A stretch of DNA of 64,000 bases, from positions 1,054,001-1,118,000 of the forward strand of contig NZ_CP014263.1 of the NCBI RefSeq assembly GCF_001988955.1, in the 5' to 3' direction. How positions within the stretch are numbered: the stretch's first letter is position 1; every line of letters starts with the position of its first letter. Source of the DNA: Spirosoma montaniterrae. Lineage in GTDB: Bacteria; Bacteroidota; Bacteroidia; Cytophagales; Spirosomataceae. The position numbers were made by a program, and so were the translations under genes. Shown in pieces: positions 17,929 through 26,033 of this stretch. The notes beneath the pieces are model-generated. The model saw only the letters and a list, made by a program, of their open reading frames with translations, searched no databases and was not told the origin of the DNA.

Positions 17929-18980
17929 CATACCAGTTCGCATACGCCCACGCCCGAATCTGCCGCGCCGTAATACACCCAGATTTTGCCGGCATGAGCC
18001 GTACCCTCGGGCCAGCGAACCCAGCCGTTGGCGAACACAACGTTTGGGAAAAAACCGTCGCGCTCCCAGGGTAGGTCGGGGGTGAGCAGGGGTACTTCGG
18101 AGCGGTCGAGGACGTGCGTGGGGTCGTCGCGGTCGAGCAGGGCCAGGGCGAGGGCATAGGCGTGGGTTTCGTCGGCACCGTGGTAGCAGACTAACCAGCC
18201 TTCGTCGGTGAGCAGTGGTTCGGGACCACCGCCGATTTTGCCGCCTTCCCAGGCAAACTTTTTATCCTGTAAACCGCGCCCGCCGAAACCGAAGCGGTGA
18301 TTTCCCCAGTGAATGCCATCAGTAGAATCGGCAAACCAGACTGACGGTTTACCAATATCCGACACCATCGGGCGGTGCATCAGACAGTATTTTCCGTCAA
18401 CTTTTTCGGGGAACAGGGCCACGTCTTTGTTAGGGGGTGGCAGAATCAAACCCACGCGCTCCACATCGCGGAAATCGGTGGTAATGGCTAAACCCACCGC
18501 CGGGCCATGTTCCGACACTGCCGTGTAGGTGATCCAGTATTTTCCGTCCAGAAACGTGATTCGTGCGTCTTCGATACCATACGACTCGTCCATACGGGCG
18601 GGGAACAGAAACGGCTTTTCGTCAATCGTGAAGTTCAGCCCGTCGCGGCTGCGGGCAAGCCGGAGATGGCTTAGCGACGTCAGGTATTGCTTGCCCTGAA
18701 TGGTAACAACACGCGGGTCATAGTCCTCGTCGGGTTCGGCAAACTCCCTGACCGTCAGCGTTGGAACGCCGTTTTTTTCTTCGAGTAGCGGCACCAGAAT
18801 AAGCCCCTTTTTAGGTTTGGGTGCTTCGGCCACACGCAGGAGCAGGACTATCTCATCGTCAATAAAACATGCTGCCGGGTTAAAGGCACCCAAAACCTCG
18901 AAATCATCGATGGCAGGCGTTACGTCGCTGGTGCGAATTATTGGCTGATCGGTTAACCGATTGAACTGGTAGTTTTTCAT
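17928..18980 (-). CDS. Glycoside hydrolase family 130 (mannoside phosphorylase-like) enzyme
   Basis: 350 residues, no signal peptide, hence cytoplasmic. The five-bladed propeller pattern of GH130 is visible: NPAACFIDDEIVLLLRV, EDYDPRVVTIQGKQYLTSLSHLRLARS, ESYGIEDARITFLDGKYWITYTAVS, ALFPEKVDGKYCLMHRP, KIGGGPEPLLTDEGWLVCYHG and FPNVVFANGWVRW. Family members reversibly phosphorolyse beta-1,2- or beta-1,4-mannosides; some are hydrolases. The exact specificity cannot be read by eye. The ATG at 18980 is preferred to a start four codons upstream. It has no carbohydrate-gene neighbours here. Confidence 0.87.
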   Translation of the reverse strand: MKNYQFNRLTDQPIIRTSDVTPAIDDFEVLGAFNPAACFIDDEIVLLLRVAEAPKPKKGLILVPLLEEKNGVPTLTVREFAEPDEDYDPRVVTIQGKQYLTSLSHLRLARSRDGLNFTIDEKPFLFPARMDESYGIEDARITFLDGKYWITYTAVSEHGPAVGLAITTDFRDVERVGLILPPPNKDVALFPEKVDGKYCLMHRPMVSDIGKPSVWFADSTDGIHWGNHRFGFGGRGLQDKKFAWEGGKIGGGPEPLLTDEGWLVCYHGADETHAYALALALLDRDDPTHVLDRSEVPLLTPDLPWERDGFFPNVVFANGWVRWPEGTAHAGKIWVYYGAADSGVGVCELV

Positions 18981-19097
18981 TATCAATAACAACTATTTTT
19001 TTGCCCGTTTAGTCAATTACCTGACGTTGCGGCCAACTTTCATGACAAAAGTCGCGTTATTTTTGGGCCAAAACAGAACCAATTATTTCTTTCTGCC

Positions 19098-19370
19098 ATG
19101 ATTAACCACCCCACTTTTGCGCAGGACGACGATGTAATGCTGCTCACGCCCAACCCCAAAATGGCCGCTTATGATGATGATGACGACGATGATAATTTAG
19201 CCGACGACTTCGATGACGAGGGCGGTGCTGAGTTTGATGAACTCGGGTCAGGAGCGACCAGTGGCTATGGCGAGGAGGACTTAGCCGAAATCGAAGACGA
19301 GTTTGCCGACGATGATCTGGAATTAGATGATGATATTGACGACGACCTCGATGACGACAGTATGGAATAA
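19098..19370 (+). CDS. Very acidic small protein, unknown function
   Basis: 90 residues; more than 40 percent are Asp or Glu, with one run of seven Asp (about residues 26-32) and a C-terminal DDDLELDDDIDDDLDDD tract. There is no signal peptide and no recognisable domain. A TATTTTTG at 19058-19065 resembles a Bacteroidota -7 element and lies 32 bp before the ATG, without a clear -33 element. The protein should be largely disordered and could bind divalent cations or basic proteins, but this is a guess. A second small hydrophilic gene follows 21 bp later. Confidence 0.6.
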   Translation: MINHPTFAQDDDVMLLTPNPKMAAYDDDDDDDNLADDFDDEGGAEFDELGSGATSGYGEEDLAEIEDEFADDDLELDDDIDDDLDDDSME

Positions 19371-19391
19371 AAATACGAAAACTCAACGAAT

Positions 19392-19577
19392 ATGAACACA
19401 GAAGCTAACCCCCAGGATTCAGAGGAGAATCGCCAGGCATCAGGTGGCACCGACAACACCGCACCCGACAGTGAAACGCAGTCGTCGGTAGCAGCCAATC
19501 AGGGCCGTACCAACAACGCCGACATTCGCAGTGAGGAGACCGGGGCCGACTCGTTCGAGAAAGCCGAAGGAGAGTGA
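19392..19577 (+). CDS. Small hydrophilic protein, unknown function
   Basis: 61 residues, almost without hydrophobic residues and rich in Glu, Ser, Asn and Thr (NTEANPQDSEENRQASGG at the start). It is predicted to be disordered. It lies 21 bp after the Asp-rich gene and probably shares its transcript; a 50 bp palindrome that could terminate the pair begins 23 bp after its stop. Short low-complexity stress-type proteins of this kind are common in Spirosoma-like genomes, but I know no named family. Confidence 0.5.
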   Translation: MNTEANPQDSEENRQASGGTDNTAPDSETQSSVAANQGRTNNADIRSEETGADSFEKAEGE

Positions 19578-19600
19578 TTAATGCGAAATTGAACGAAGTA

Positions 19601-19717
19601 TGTTGTATGGCTGGCTGGCGCAGGTGGAGACGCAAAGGGTTGCGTCTCTACGCTGGGCGGTCAATTGTAGAGACGCAACCCTTTGCGTCTCCACCTGCGC
19701 CAGCCAGCCATACAACA
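19601..19717. repeat. 50-bp perfect palindrome containing nested GAGACGCAA hairpins
   Basis: Arms 19601-19650 and 19668-19717 are exact complements over 50 bp with a 17 bp loop. Each arm contains its own smaller palindrome (GAGACGCAA, AGGG, TTGCGTCTC), so the DNA or RNA can fold as one long hairpin or as two short ones. The 9 bp arm is shared with the repeats at 2.8-2.9 kb. Confidence 0.95.
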
Positions 19718-19755
19718 ATACCGCTTCACTATAGCAGCAGCCAGCAGTTTCTCCG

Positions 19756-19799
19756 TATAGTTAACTGTTGGCTGTTGGTTGATAACTGATAACTGAAAG
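19756..19799. repeat. AACTGTTGGCTGTTGGTTGATAA-type repeat arm at the isochorismate synthase stop
   Basis: A run of related words (TAACTGTTGGC, TGTTGGTTGATAACTG, ATAACTGAAAGCAG) overlaps the last ten codons and stop of the minus-strand gene. The same words recur at 45.0-45.15 kb, where both arms are present. Confidence 0.7.
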
Positions 19800-21047
19800 C
19801 AGCGTCTGGCATTTCATTTCGGTTTCGAGCCATTCGCGGGTGGGGTCGGAGTCTTCGGTCAGGCCGGCTCCGGCGTAGAGCGTGGCCGTGCGGCCTTCGA
19901 GTTTCATACAGCGGATGTGTACAAACAAATGGCTGGCCGGACGGCTGTCGGCAGCATCGATATTGATCGGGCCGAGGAAACCGGCGTAGAACTCGCGGTC
20001 GTAGGTTTCGTGCTGCTCAATGAACGCAAAGGCCCGGTCGCGGGGCATACCGCACACTGCCGACGTTGGATGCAACAGCCGCAACATTACTGTACCAAGT
20101 TGTGGGTAACGAACGGCCTGCGTATCGACCGTGAAGTGCGAACCGAGGTGCATCAGATTGCCAGCGACGACCGTTTTTGGCCCTTCTTCTAAGTATTCAC
20201 GCAACCGGATCTTCTTGAAACACTCAATAATATACCGGCTCACCAAAGCCTGTTCTTCAATTTCTTTCTGCGACCAAAGAGCGTCTGCTGCCCGTTTAGC
20301 CGTACCATCGGGGTGCCGCGCCGACTGCGTACCAGCCAGCGAAAGCGTCTTGAAAATGCCATCGGCGTCCTGACTCACTAACCGTTCGGGCGTGGCACTG
20401 ATCCAGATTTGCCCGCGCTCTGGCACCGACACGGCGGAAATGAACGCCGTTGGATAAGCCTCGCACAACCGGTCGAACAGCAGTACGGCGTTAGGCACGT
20501 CGGCAAACTGCACCTGCTTCACTCGCGATAACACTACCTTTCGGAACTCACCCCGCTGAAGAGCGTCTATGGCTTCGGCCACGTCGCGCTCAAATTGGGC
20601 CTGTACGTCGGGGTCGGGAAGAACTGTCAGCGCAGGTAGGACAGTCGGCGATGTTGCCCCGTTTTTTTGGGTCAAAAAACGTTGAAAGTCAGTGATTTGC
20701 TGATCAAACTTCGACGTCTGACTGTCGTGTTTTTCAGCGATAAGGTGACCCGTTTCTGAAAAGCGGGCGTGGATGTCGGCCCGGAGAAACAGCGTTTTGG
20801 CAGGCGTTTCGGTATCGCTGTTCAGGTTATCGAACGGGCTGAGGGCAAACCCGGCGGGTAACTCCTCCAGATCGACCGCCACGCGGGGCAGCACCGTATC
20901 GAACGACACAATCAGGTGTTTGTCGCGCTGATACGGCAGTCGCCAGAGTGCTGCCGGGAAGCCCAGCGTCAGGGCTGTTTCCCAATACTCGACCGAAGTC
21001 GGTTGTAGGGCGGTGTGGTGTATGTCAACAACAATAGCAGGTTGCAT
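19761..21047 (-). CDS. Isochorismate synthase (chorismate-binding enzyme)
   Basis: 428 residues, cytoplasmic. The C-terminal chorismate-binding domain is complete: FRKVVLSRVKQVQF, WISATPERLVS, LSLAGTQSARH, IEEQALVSRYIIECF, LMHLGSHFTV, LLHPTSAVCGMPRDRAFAFIEQHE, FYAGFLGPI and TLYAGAGLTEDSDPTREWLETEMKC. This pattern fits MenF/EntC-type enzymes that convert chorismate to isochorismate for menaquinone or siderophore synthesis. No other men or ent gene is nearby. The last residues (VISYQPTANS) are encoded by repeat DNA that also supplies the TAA stop, an apparent C-terminal extension. Confidence 0.87.
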   Translation of the reverse strand: MQPAIVVDIHHTALQPTSVEYWETALTLGFPAALWRLPYQRDKHLIVSFDTVLPRVAVDLEELPAGFALSPFDNLNSDTETPAKTLFLRADIHARFSETGHLIAEKHDSQTSKFDQQITDFQRFLTQKNGATSPTVLPALTVLPDPDVQAQFERDVAEAIDALQRGEFRKVVLSRVKQVQFADVPNAVLLFDRLCEAYPTAFISAVSVPERGQIWISATPERLVSQDADGIFKTLSLAGTQSARHPDGTAKRAADALWSQKEIEEQALVSRYIIECFKKIRLREYLEEGPKTVVAGNLMHLGSHFTVDTQAVRYPQLGTVMLRLLHPTSAVCGMPRDRAFAFIEQHETYDREFYAGFLGPINIDAADSRPASHLFVHIRCMKLEGRTATLYAGAGLTEDSDPTREWLETEMKCQTLLSVISYQPTANS

Positions 21048-21197
21048 AGTACTCCCGTAACAGTTTGTGCGGGCGTTTTGTGCCGAAATCCGGCAACTTT
21101 GTCTGTGTTGGGCTTGTTGTTGCTACAGCCGATAATTTCGTTGATATTGCATCGTTAATCACCCTCTCGAAGCATACAGCGTAACGTCTTATGTGCT

Positions 21198-21404
21198 ATG
21201 CAAACTGCTGAGTTAAAACTGAAAGTTGTAAAAGAAATTACTGAATTGCCAGATGAGCAGTTTATTAAGGTGTATGACGCGCTCGTAGAAGTACTTCATG
21301 CTCCAATTCGCACACCTAAATTTGGCAGTGCGAAGGGGTTAATTGCATTCATGGCCGAGGACTTCTATGCACCCCTTGATGACTTCAAGGCATATATGCC
21401 ATGA
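21198..21404 (+). CDS. Orphan antitoxin-like protein (DUF2281 type)
   Basis: 68 residues: an N-terminal helix (ELKLKVVKEITELPDEQFIKVYDALVEVL) and a C-terminal FGSAKGLIAFMAEDFYAPLDDFKAYMP tail. That tail is typical of DUF2281-like antitoxins, which bind PIN-domain toxins through the F-x-EDFDAPLDDF-type segment. The TGA stop overlaps the ATG of the next frame (ATGA), the usual coupling in such operons. That next frame is only 20 codons long, so the antitoxin appears to have lost its toxin. A TAATTTCG about 60 bp upstream may be a weak -7 element. Confidence 0.7.
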   Translation: MQTAELKLKVVKEITELPDEQFIKVYDALVEVLHAPIRTPKFGSAKGLIAFMAEDFYAPLDDFKAYMP

Positions 21405-21463
21405 ATCAATTATTAGATACTCACACCTTCCAAACGACAGTTATTTTTCCGCTTATCCAGTAA
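21401..21463 (+). pseudogene. Truncated PIN-domain (VapC-like) toxin relic
   Basis: The frame starts ATGAATCAATTATTAGATAC and encodes MNQLLDTHTF, the conserved first strand of PIN toxins with the first catalytic Asp (LLDTHTF-W is usual). After that the sequence loses similarity and stops at codon 21. The four-base overlap with the antitoxin gene shows that it was once a normal second cistron. The rest of the toxin is absent before the convergent gene at 21484. Confidence 0.65.
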
Positions 21464-21483
21464 ACACGATTTGGTGAACCACC

Positions 21484-22566
21484 TCACAACCGTACCACTT
21501 CTCCCGTTTTAACGCTTTCGTCGCACGCGAATGCGATGCGGAGCGAGTTTACGGCGTCTTGCAGGTGGTCGGTGAGGTCAAGGTTTTCGCGGATGGCACG
21601 GAGGAAATAGCGTTGTTCGCGGTTGCAGAGTTCCTGATGGTCGGGTTCGTCGGTCAGGTCGATCCACTCGTCGGCGTAGGCAAATTGGTCGTCGGCGGTG
21701 AGGTCGGCGCGGTGAACCCGCAGCGATTCGGTCTTCGTATGAGCATCTACGTTATCCGACTGCCCGGTAGCTCCGGCATTTTTGGCTGTAATCGACACGC
21801 AGCCGTTCGGTCCAATCACGTCTTTTACGAAAAAAGCCGTTTCGCTCATCATTGGCCCCCAACCCGCTTCGTACCAGCCGACCGAACCGTCGTCGAACCG
21901 GATTTGCAGTTGCCCGTAGTTGTAGTTATCGGCTGGAATGTCGTTGGTCAGTCGTGCGCCAATCGCGCTTACCCACACGGGTTTGGCCCGCGTCATCTGG
22001 CACATCACGTCGATGTAATGTACTCCGCAATCGACAATCGGGCTGAGCGATTTCATCAGGTTGCGGTGAACCGTCCACATATAGCCGTGGCTTTGCTGAT
22101 TCAGGTTCATGCGCATCACCAGCGGCTTGCCGAGATTTTGCGCTTCCTGTACAAACCGCTCCCACGACGGATGCACCCGCAGAATGTAGCCCACTACTAC
22201 TTTTTTATCTGCTTTTTGGGCGGCTGCCATCACCCGCTCGGCCCCTTCGACCGTATCGGCCAGCGGTTTTTCGATAAACACATGACAACCCGCTTCGAGA
22301 GCCTGAATCGCGAACTGCTCGTGCGTGTCGGGATAGGTCGAAATGCAAACGGCGTCGGGGCGGGTTTCGGTCAGTGCCGTGGCATAATCATCGAAGAGCG
22401 GGTAGCCACCGCCCAGTTTGTCGTTCAATACATACTTGCTTTGGCCGGTCGAGACGATGCCGCAGATTTGAAAACCGTCGAGCGTGTGGTAGGCCGTAGC
22501 GTGCGACGCGCCCATGTTGCCACAGCCAACAACGAGAACGCGAATAGGGGAGGATTGTGCAGTCAT
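21484..22566 (-). CDS. Gfo/Idh/MocA family oxidoreductase
   Basis: 360 residues, cytoplasmic. The N-terminal Rossmann fold (RVLVVGCGNMGASHATAYH) binds NAD(P), and HVFIEKPLADTVEGAERV contains the hallmark EKP motif with the catalytic Lys region. The C-terminal domain includes the substrate segment IVDCGVHYIDVMCQM with a conserved Asp and His. It should oxidise or reduce a sugar, inositol or related polyol; specificity is unknown. The gene stands alone, with a short palindrome just upstream of its start. Confidence 0.88.
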   Translation of the reverse strand: MTAQSSPIRVLVVGCGNMGASHATAYHTLDGFQICGIVSTGQSKYVLNDKLGGGYPLFDDYATALTETRPDAVCISTYPDTHEQFAIQALEAGCHVFIEKPLADTVEGAERVMAAAQKADKKVVVGYILRVHPSWERFVQEAQNLGKPLVMRMNLNQQSHGYMWTVHRNLMKSLSPIVDCGVHYIDVMCQMTRAKPVWVSAIGARLTNDIPADNYNYGQLQIRFDDGSVGWYEAGWGPMMSETAFFVKDVIGPNGCVSITAKNAGATGQSDNVDAHTKTESLRVHRADLTADDQFAYADEWIDLTDEPDHQELCNREQRYFLRAIRENLDLTDHLQDAVNSLRIAFACDESVKTGEVVRL

Positions 22567-22595
22567 GGCGGCAAATATAAATTAGCCGCCCGGCT

Positions 22596-22635
22596 CTTCC
22601 GTTAGCGGGCGAATTAATTCGCTCGCTAACGGAAG
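22596..22635. repeat. 40-bp palindrome without loop (CTTCCGTTAGCGGGCGAATT)
   Basis: Arms 22596-22615 and 22616-22635 are complementary with one mismatch and no spacer. It lies 30 bp upstream of the oxidoreductase start. The bases that follow, to about 22680, carry AATCCGTG words like those of the 37 kb elements. Confidence 0.8.
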
Positions 22636-22691
22636 AAAAATCCGTGTTTATTCGCTCAATCCGTCAAATCCGTGTTCCATTTATCCCCATT

Positions 22692-23858
22692 CTACGAAAT
22701 AATTTTCAGCCCGTCGGCGAATGCCTGCATCTGCGGCATGGTGCCGAGGCTGACGCGGCACCAGAACTGCCCGTCGAATTTCCATTGCCGGATGCTCACG
22801 CCCTGCTCCATCATGCGGGCCACGAAGTCGTCGCCCTTCATCCGAATCGGGAACATCACAAAGTTCGCGCCCGATGGCAGCGGCTCGTAGTTGTGTTGCT
22901 TCAGGACGCCCGCCAGAAAATCTTTCGACTCCTGCGTTTTGCCCAGCGAATACTTGATAAAGTCGGTGTCCTGCAAGCTCACAATAGCCGCCCGGAGTGT
23001 GGTCATGCTCATACTGCTGCCGCCCGTAGCAAATTTACTGATTTGCTCCAGCAGTTCGGGTTTGGCAATCATATAGCCCGTTCGCAGGCCCGCAAAGCCG
23101 TGAACTTTCGAGAATGTCTTGGTAACAATTACGTTTGCGCCTTTGCGTACCAGATCAACCATCGAATACGCTTTCGGATCGGGGGTGTAGTCAATGTAGG
23201 CTTCGTCGACCAGAATGGGTGTTTTTGCGCCAACGGCTTCGCAGAACGCCCGCAGTTTAGCCGGGTCAACGGTAATGGCCGTGGGGTTGTTGGGGTTGCA
23301 GAGATAGACCATGCCGGTCTGACTACCCACGCGTTCGGCCAATTTGTTGAGATTGATGTCGTAGCCATCGGCGGCAACGAGCGGCACCCGGTCCATCGTA
23401 ATGCCATGCCGCATAGCCGAGCGGGGCAGGGCGTCGAACGTAGGGTCGGGGGCTACGATGGTGCGCCCGGCATTGGGCCGATACGCAGCCCAGAACGCGG
23501 TTGCTGTCAACAACTCGCCCGAACCGGCACCCAGCAGTACGTGATCTTCGGGAACGCCCTCGGTTTCGGCCACGAGTTTGCGAAACTGGCGGGCATATTC
23601 CATCGCGTAGAGGTAGCCGTCGGGCGCGGCTTCGGTAATCACTTTCAACGCTTTCGGCGACGGGCCGTAGGGGTTCTCATTGGCCGACAGCCGGGCTTTC
23701 AGGACACCCTTGCGCGGGTCGTCCTTTCTTGGGTCGAGCCGCAGCGGTTGGCCGTTCGGTTCATCTAACCACGGCTCACAGAGTGCGGCTGGGGCAGCGG
23801 CCAAACTGATTCCCGATAACATACTGGCCCGCAGCCAGTTACGACGATTGATTTGCAT
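22692..23858 (-). CDS. Tat-exported PLP-dependent aminotransferase (histidinol-phosphate aminotransferase-like)
   Basis: 388 residues. The N terminus INRRNWLRASMLSGISLAAAPAAL is a twin-arginine signal, so the folded enzyme is probably exported with its cofactor. The body is a fold-type I aminotransferase of the HisC-like group: LSANENPYGPSP, GAGSGELLTATAFW, YLCNPNNPTAITVD, ILVDEAYIDYT and the PLP Lys in TKTFSKVHGFAGLRTGY, with a closing SGANFVMFPI. The donor and acceptor are unknown. An aminotransferase outside the cytoplasm is unusual. It is cotranscribed at most with the SusD-side lipoprotein 98 bp upstream. Confidence 0.85.
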   Translation of the reverse strand: MQINRRNWLRASMLSGISLAAAPAALCEPWLDEPNGQPLRLDPRKDDPRKGVLKARLSANENPYGPSPKALKVITEAAPDGYLYAMEYARQFRKLVAETEGVPEDHVLLGAGSGELLTATAFWAAYRPNAGRTIVAPDPTFDALPRSAMRHGITMDRVPLVAADGYDINLNKLAERVGSQTGMVYLCNPNNPTAITVDPAKLRAFCEAVGAKTPILVDEAYIDYTPDPKAYSMVDLVRKGANVIVTKTFSKVHGFAGLRTGYMIAKPELLEQISKFATGGSSMSMTTLRAAIVSLQDTDFIKYSLGKTQESKDFLAGVLKQHNYEPLPSGANFVMFPIRMKGDDFVARMMEQGVSIRQWKFDGQFWCRVSLGTMPQMQAFADGLKIIS

Positions 23859-23868
23859 AGTTCAACAA

Positions 23869-23958
23869 GTGATAAGTGATGAACGATGAGTGATGAGTGA
23901 TAAGAGATGAGTGCTTCGCGTCAGCCTACTCATCGTTCATCACTTATCACTCATCACT
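23869..23958. repeat. 7-bp-unit (GTGATGA/GTGATAA) inverted repeat
   Basis: Arm 1 (23869-23922) is made of GTGATAA, GTGATGA, ACGATGA, GTGATGA, GTGATAA, GAGATGA units. Arm 2 (23938-23958) is the complement (CATCGTTCATCACTTATCAC). It fills the gap between the aminotransferase start and the stop of the lipoprotein gene. The same unit occurs at 53.15 kb. Confidence 0.88.
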
Positions 23959-24433
23959 AATTAATTCCCTGTACTCTTGATAATCGGCTGAACGCCTGGC
24001 CTTTGTGGGTGCCGGTCCAGGTGAGCAGTACACTGCTGCCCGCACGGGGTGCCGTTACGCCTAATTCGGCCCAGGTTTTGGTAATAGTGGCTTTGCCAGT
24101 GGCGTCGGTTTGCAGATCGCCCAGTGCCGCACCGGCGCGCGTGGTCAGCCGCAACGCCAGCGCCGACACTGGAATCGAATCAATTCCGACTTTATTGTCC
24201 AAGATACCGGTTTTATCGAGTTCATAGACGCGCACGGCCATCGTGACTGGCCCGCCCACCTTCTGCGACACTACGGGTTCGCCCGTCAGTCCGCCCCCGT
24301 CGCCGGTGGCGTTGTCGATGACAACCAGTACGGGAGCCGCCACGCGGTCAACAAAGGGGTCATCTTCTTTCGTACAGCCTGCCAGCAATGTCAAGGCCAG
24401 CAGCGTTATCACATGAGGAATATATCGGTTCAT
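23957..24433 (-). CDS. Lipoprotein of unknown function in a SusD-SusC set
   Basis: 158 residues from MNRYIPHVITLLALTLLAGC, with a lipobox. The rest is a beta-rich domain with alternating hydrophobic strands (VTMAVRVYELDKTG, SALALRLTTRAGAALGDLQTDATGKATI, SSVLLTWTGTHKGQAFSR) that resembles an immunoglobulin-like or CarboxypepD-like fold. It lies 33 bp after the SusD gene and so is probably the third cistron of a SusC-SusD-lipoprotein operon, where such proteins commonly bind the substrate at the cell surface. No family name could be assigned. Confidence 0.6.
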   Translation of the reverse strand: MNRYIPHVITLLALTLLAGCTKEDDPFVDRVAAPVLVVIDNATGDGGGLTGEPVVSQKVGGPVTMAVRVYELDKTGILDNKVGIDSIPVSALALRLTTRAGAALGDLQTDATGKATITKTWAELGVTAPRAGSSVLLTWTGTHKGQAFSRLSRVQGIN

Positions 24434-24466
24434 AGTAGTTTCGTTTTGCATTTTTCATTCACATTT

Positions 24467-25927
24467 TCATTTCTCCGCCCACCAGAGTTTGGCTTGGGTG
24501 TCGTTTTTGCCGCCGATGAGTGTTAGTGCCTTCTCGTAATTAGCCTGATTCAACGATACTTCCGAGCCGGGATAAGGCAGGCGCGTGGGCAGTATACCAT
24601 CATTCTCGAACACGGCGCGGGGGTCTTTGGCAGGCAGCACGGGCAAACCCGTCCGGCGGTATTCGGTCCAGGCTTCGAGGCCCTGCCCGAACAGCGCAAT
24701 CCATTTCTGCTCCATAATTTTCTCCTTCGTGGCCGCGCCAACGGTTTTCAGATACGCATCGGTCACTTTCAGGCCGTATTGGTCGAACGACGCCGTGATG
24801 CCCCGTTCGAGATACGTCTGTGCGCTGCCCGAAATGTCGCCATCCTGCGCGGCCTCGGCCAGAATCAGGTTCAGTTCGGCGAAGGTCATCAGTACTTCGG
24901 GGGCGGTTTGCTGAATAAAATAGTTGCCAATGTTGGAGCTGACACCCAGGTAGGTAGTAGCAATGGCGTCGGGCAGGCCATTGGCATGGCCGAGGTATTT
25001 GCCGTCTTTGTTTGGCTGGGCGTAGATGGTCAGGCGGGCATCGCCGAGTTCGGTCAGCCGGTCAACCAGCGTTTTGCTCATGTTCCAGTCGGTACGGCTG
25101 TCGTTGACCATCACCATAAACAGTTCGTTGCTGCTCGATAGCACGGTGGTGCATTTCAGACTGGCGTTGTCGGCATTGCTCGTAAAGACCGGGTACTTCG
25201 TAGGGTCGCCCAGAATTTCGGCCATAATCGCTTTCGACTCGGCGGCTTTTTTGGTTGCCTGCCGGTTTGCCAGCCGCAGCCGCAGCGAGTTGGCGAATTT
25301 TTTCCATTTCAGGATGTCGCCGTTGTACAGAATATCGCCCGACACTGCCGGGCCACCTACGGTCAGTTTCTCATTAGCCGTTTTCAGGTCGGCCAGTAGT
25401 CCGGCATAGACCTTTTCCATGCTGTCGTAAGCCGGGCTGTAGATGGGCGCGTCGGTGGTGCCTTTGAGGGCTTCAGTGTACGGAATGGGACCGTAGAGGT
25501 CGGTCAGCAGCGAGAACGTCCATGAGCGCATCACCAGCGCAATGCCTTCGTAATTGGTGTTCTGAAACTTGCCGCCCTGCCCGGCCAGCGTGATAATGCG
25601 CTGATAATTAACTAATCCGTCGTTGAAGAGGGCTTTCCAGTTGTTGTTGTAAAACGCCGGGCTAAGTCCGTAGTTGTCGCCCTCGTTGGAGTAGATATTC
25701 CGGCTGAGGTACTGCATCCAGAGCATGGCTCCGTCGAGGTTGAGCCGCTCGAAGCGGGTGCGCCCGCCCCACGAGCGGTCGATGCTGGTTTCGAGCGCGT
25801 AGGGCAGCAGAAACTGCGGTCCTAAACTGGTGGGGTTGTTGGGGTCCACGTTCATCTGGTCGAACTCCTTCGTGCAGGAGGAGGCCGTCAGCAGCGTAGC
25901 TATAGCGATAAAGATTGTTTTTTTCAT
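24467..25927 (-). CDS. SusD/RagB family outer-membrane lipoprotein
   Basis: 486 residues with a lipoprotein signal (ATLLTASSC). The sequence follows the SusD-like_2 pattern: EFDQMNVDPNNPTSLGPQFLLPYAL, SWTFSLLTDLYGPIPYTEAL, YDSMEKVYAGLLADLKTANEKL, WKKFANSLRLRLANRQ, EVLMTFAELNLILAEAA and the closing RLPYPGSEVSLNQANYEKAL. It is predicted to cap the SusC pore and bind the imported nutrient. It is the second cistron after the SusC gene, with an 80 bp repeat element between them. The substrate is not evident, because no glycosidase or peptidase is adjacent. Confidence 0.9.
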   Translation of the reverse strand: MKKTIFIAIATLLTASSCTKEFDQMNVDPNNPTSLGPQFLLPYALETSIDRSWGGRTRFERLNLDGAMLWMQYLSRNIYSNEGDNYGLSPAFYNNNWKALFNDGLVNYQRIITLAGQGGKFQNTNYEGIALVMRSWTFSLLTDLYGPIPYTEALKGTTDAPIYSPAYDSMEKVYAGLLADLKTANEKLTVGGPAVSGDILYNGDILKWKKFANSLRLRLANRQATKKAAESKAIMAEILGDPTKYPVFTSNADNASLKCTTVLSSSNELFMVMVNDSRTDWNMSKTLVDRLTELGDARLTIYAQPNKDGKYLGHANGLPDAIATTYLGVSSNIGNYFIQQTAPEVLMTFAELNLILAEAAQDGDISGSAQTYLERGITASFDQYGLKVTDAYLKTVGAATKEKIMEQKWIALFGQGLEAWTEYRRTGLPVLPAKDPRAVFENDGILPTRLPYPGSEVSLNQANYEKALTLIGGKNDTQAKLWWAEK

Positions 25928-25945
25928 GGTTCTTTAGCAATAGTC

Positions 25946-26026
25946 GTTACACAGAGATTCACCGGGTAAGAGAGATACACCGAGACCTCTGTGTGTCTCT
26001 TTTAACTCCGTGCATCTCTGTGTAAC
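25946..26026. repeat. ACACAGAGATT-family inverted repeat between susC and susD (copy 1)
   Basis: About 80 bp with outer arms GTTACACAGAGAT and ATCTCTGTGTAAC and further internal complementarity (AGAGAGATACACCGAGAC against CTCTGTGTGTCTCT). Nearly the same 80 bp occurs at 40300-40381 in the reverse orientation, again between a susC and a susD gene. Confidence 0.9.
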
Positions 26027-26033
26027 AATCCTC

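Noticed and set aside
21559..22605. 348-codon plus-strand frame opposite the Gfo/Idh/MocA oxidoreductase
   Set aside because: The oxidoreductase on the other strand has Rossmann and EKP motifs; the antisense frame has none.
22644..23768. 374-codon plus-strand frame opposite the Tat-exported aminotransferase
   Set aside because: It lies opposite a complete aminotransferase with all motifs; its translation has no recognisable domain.
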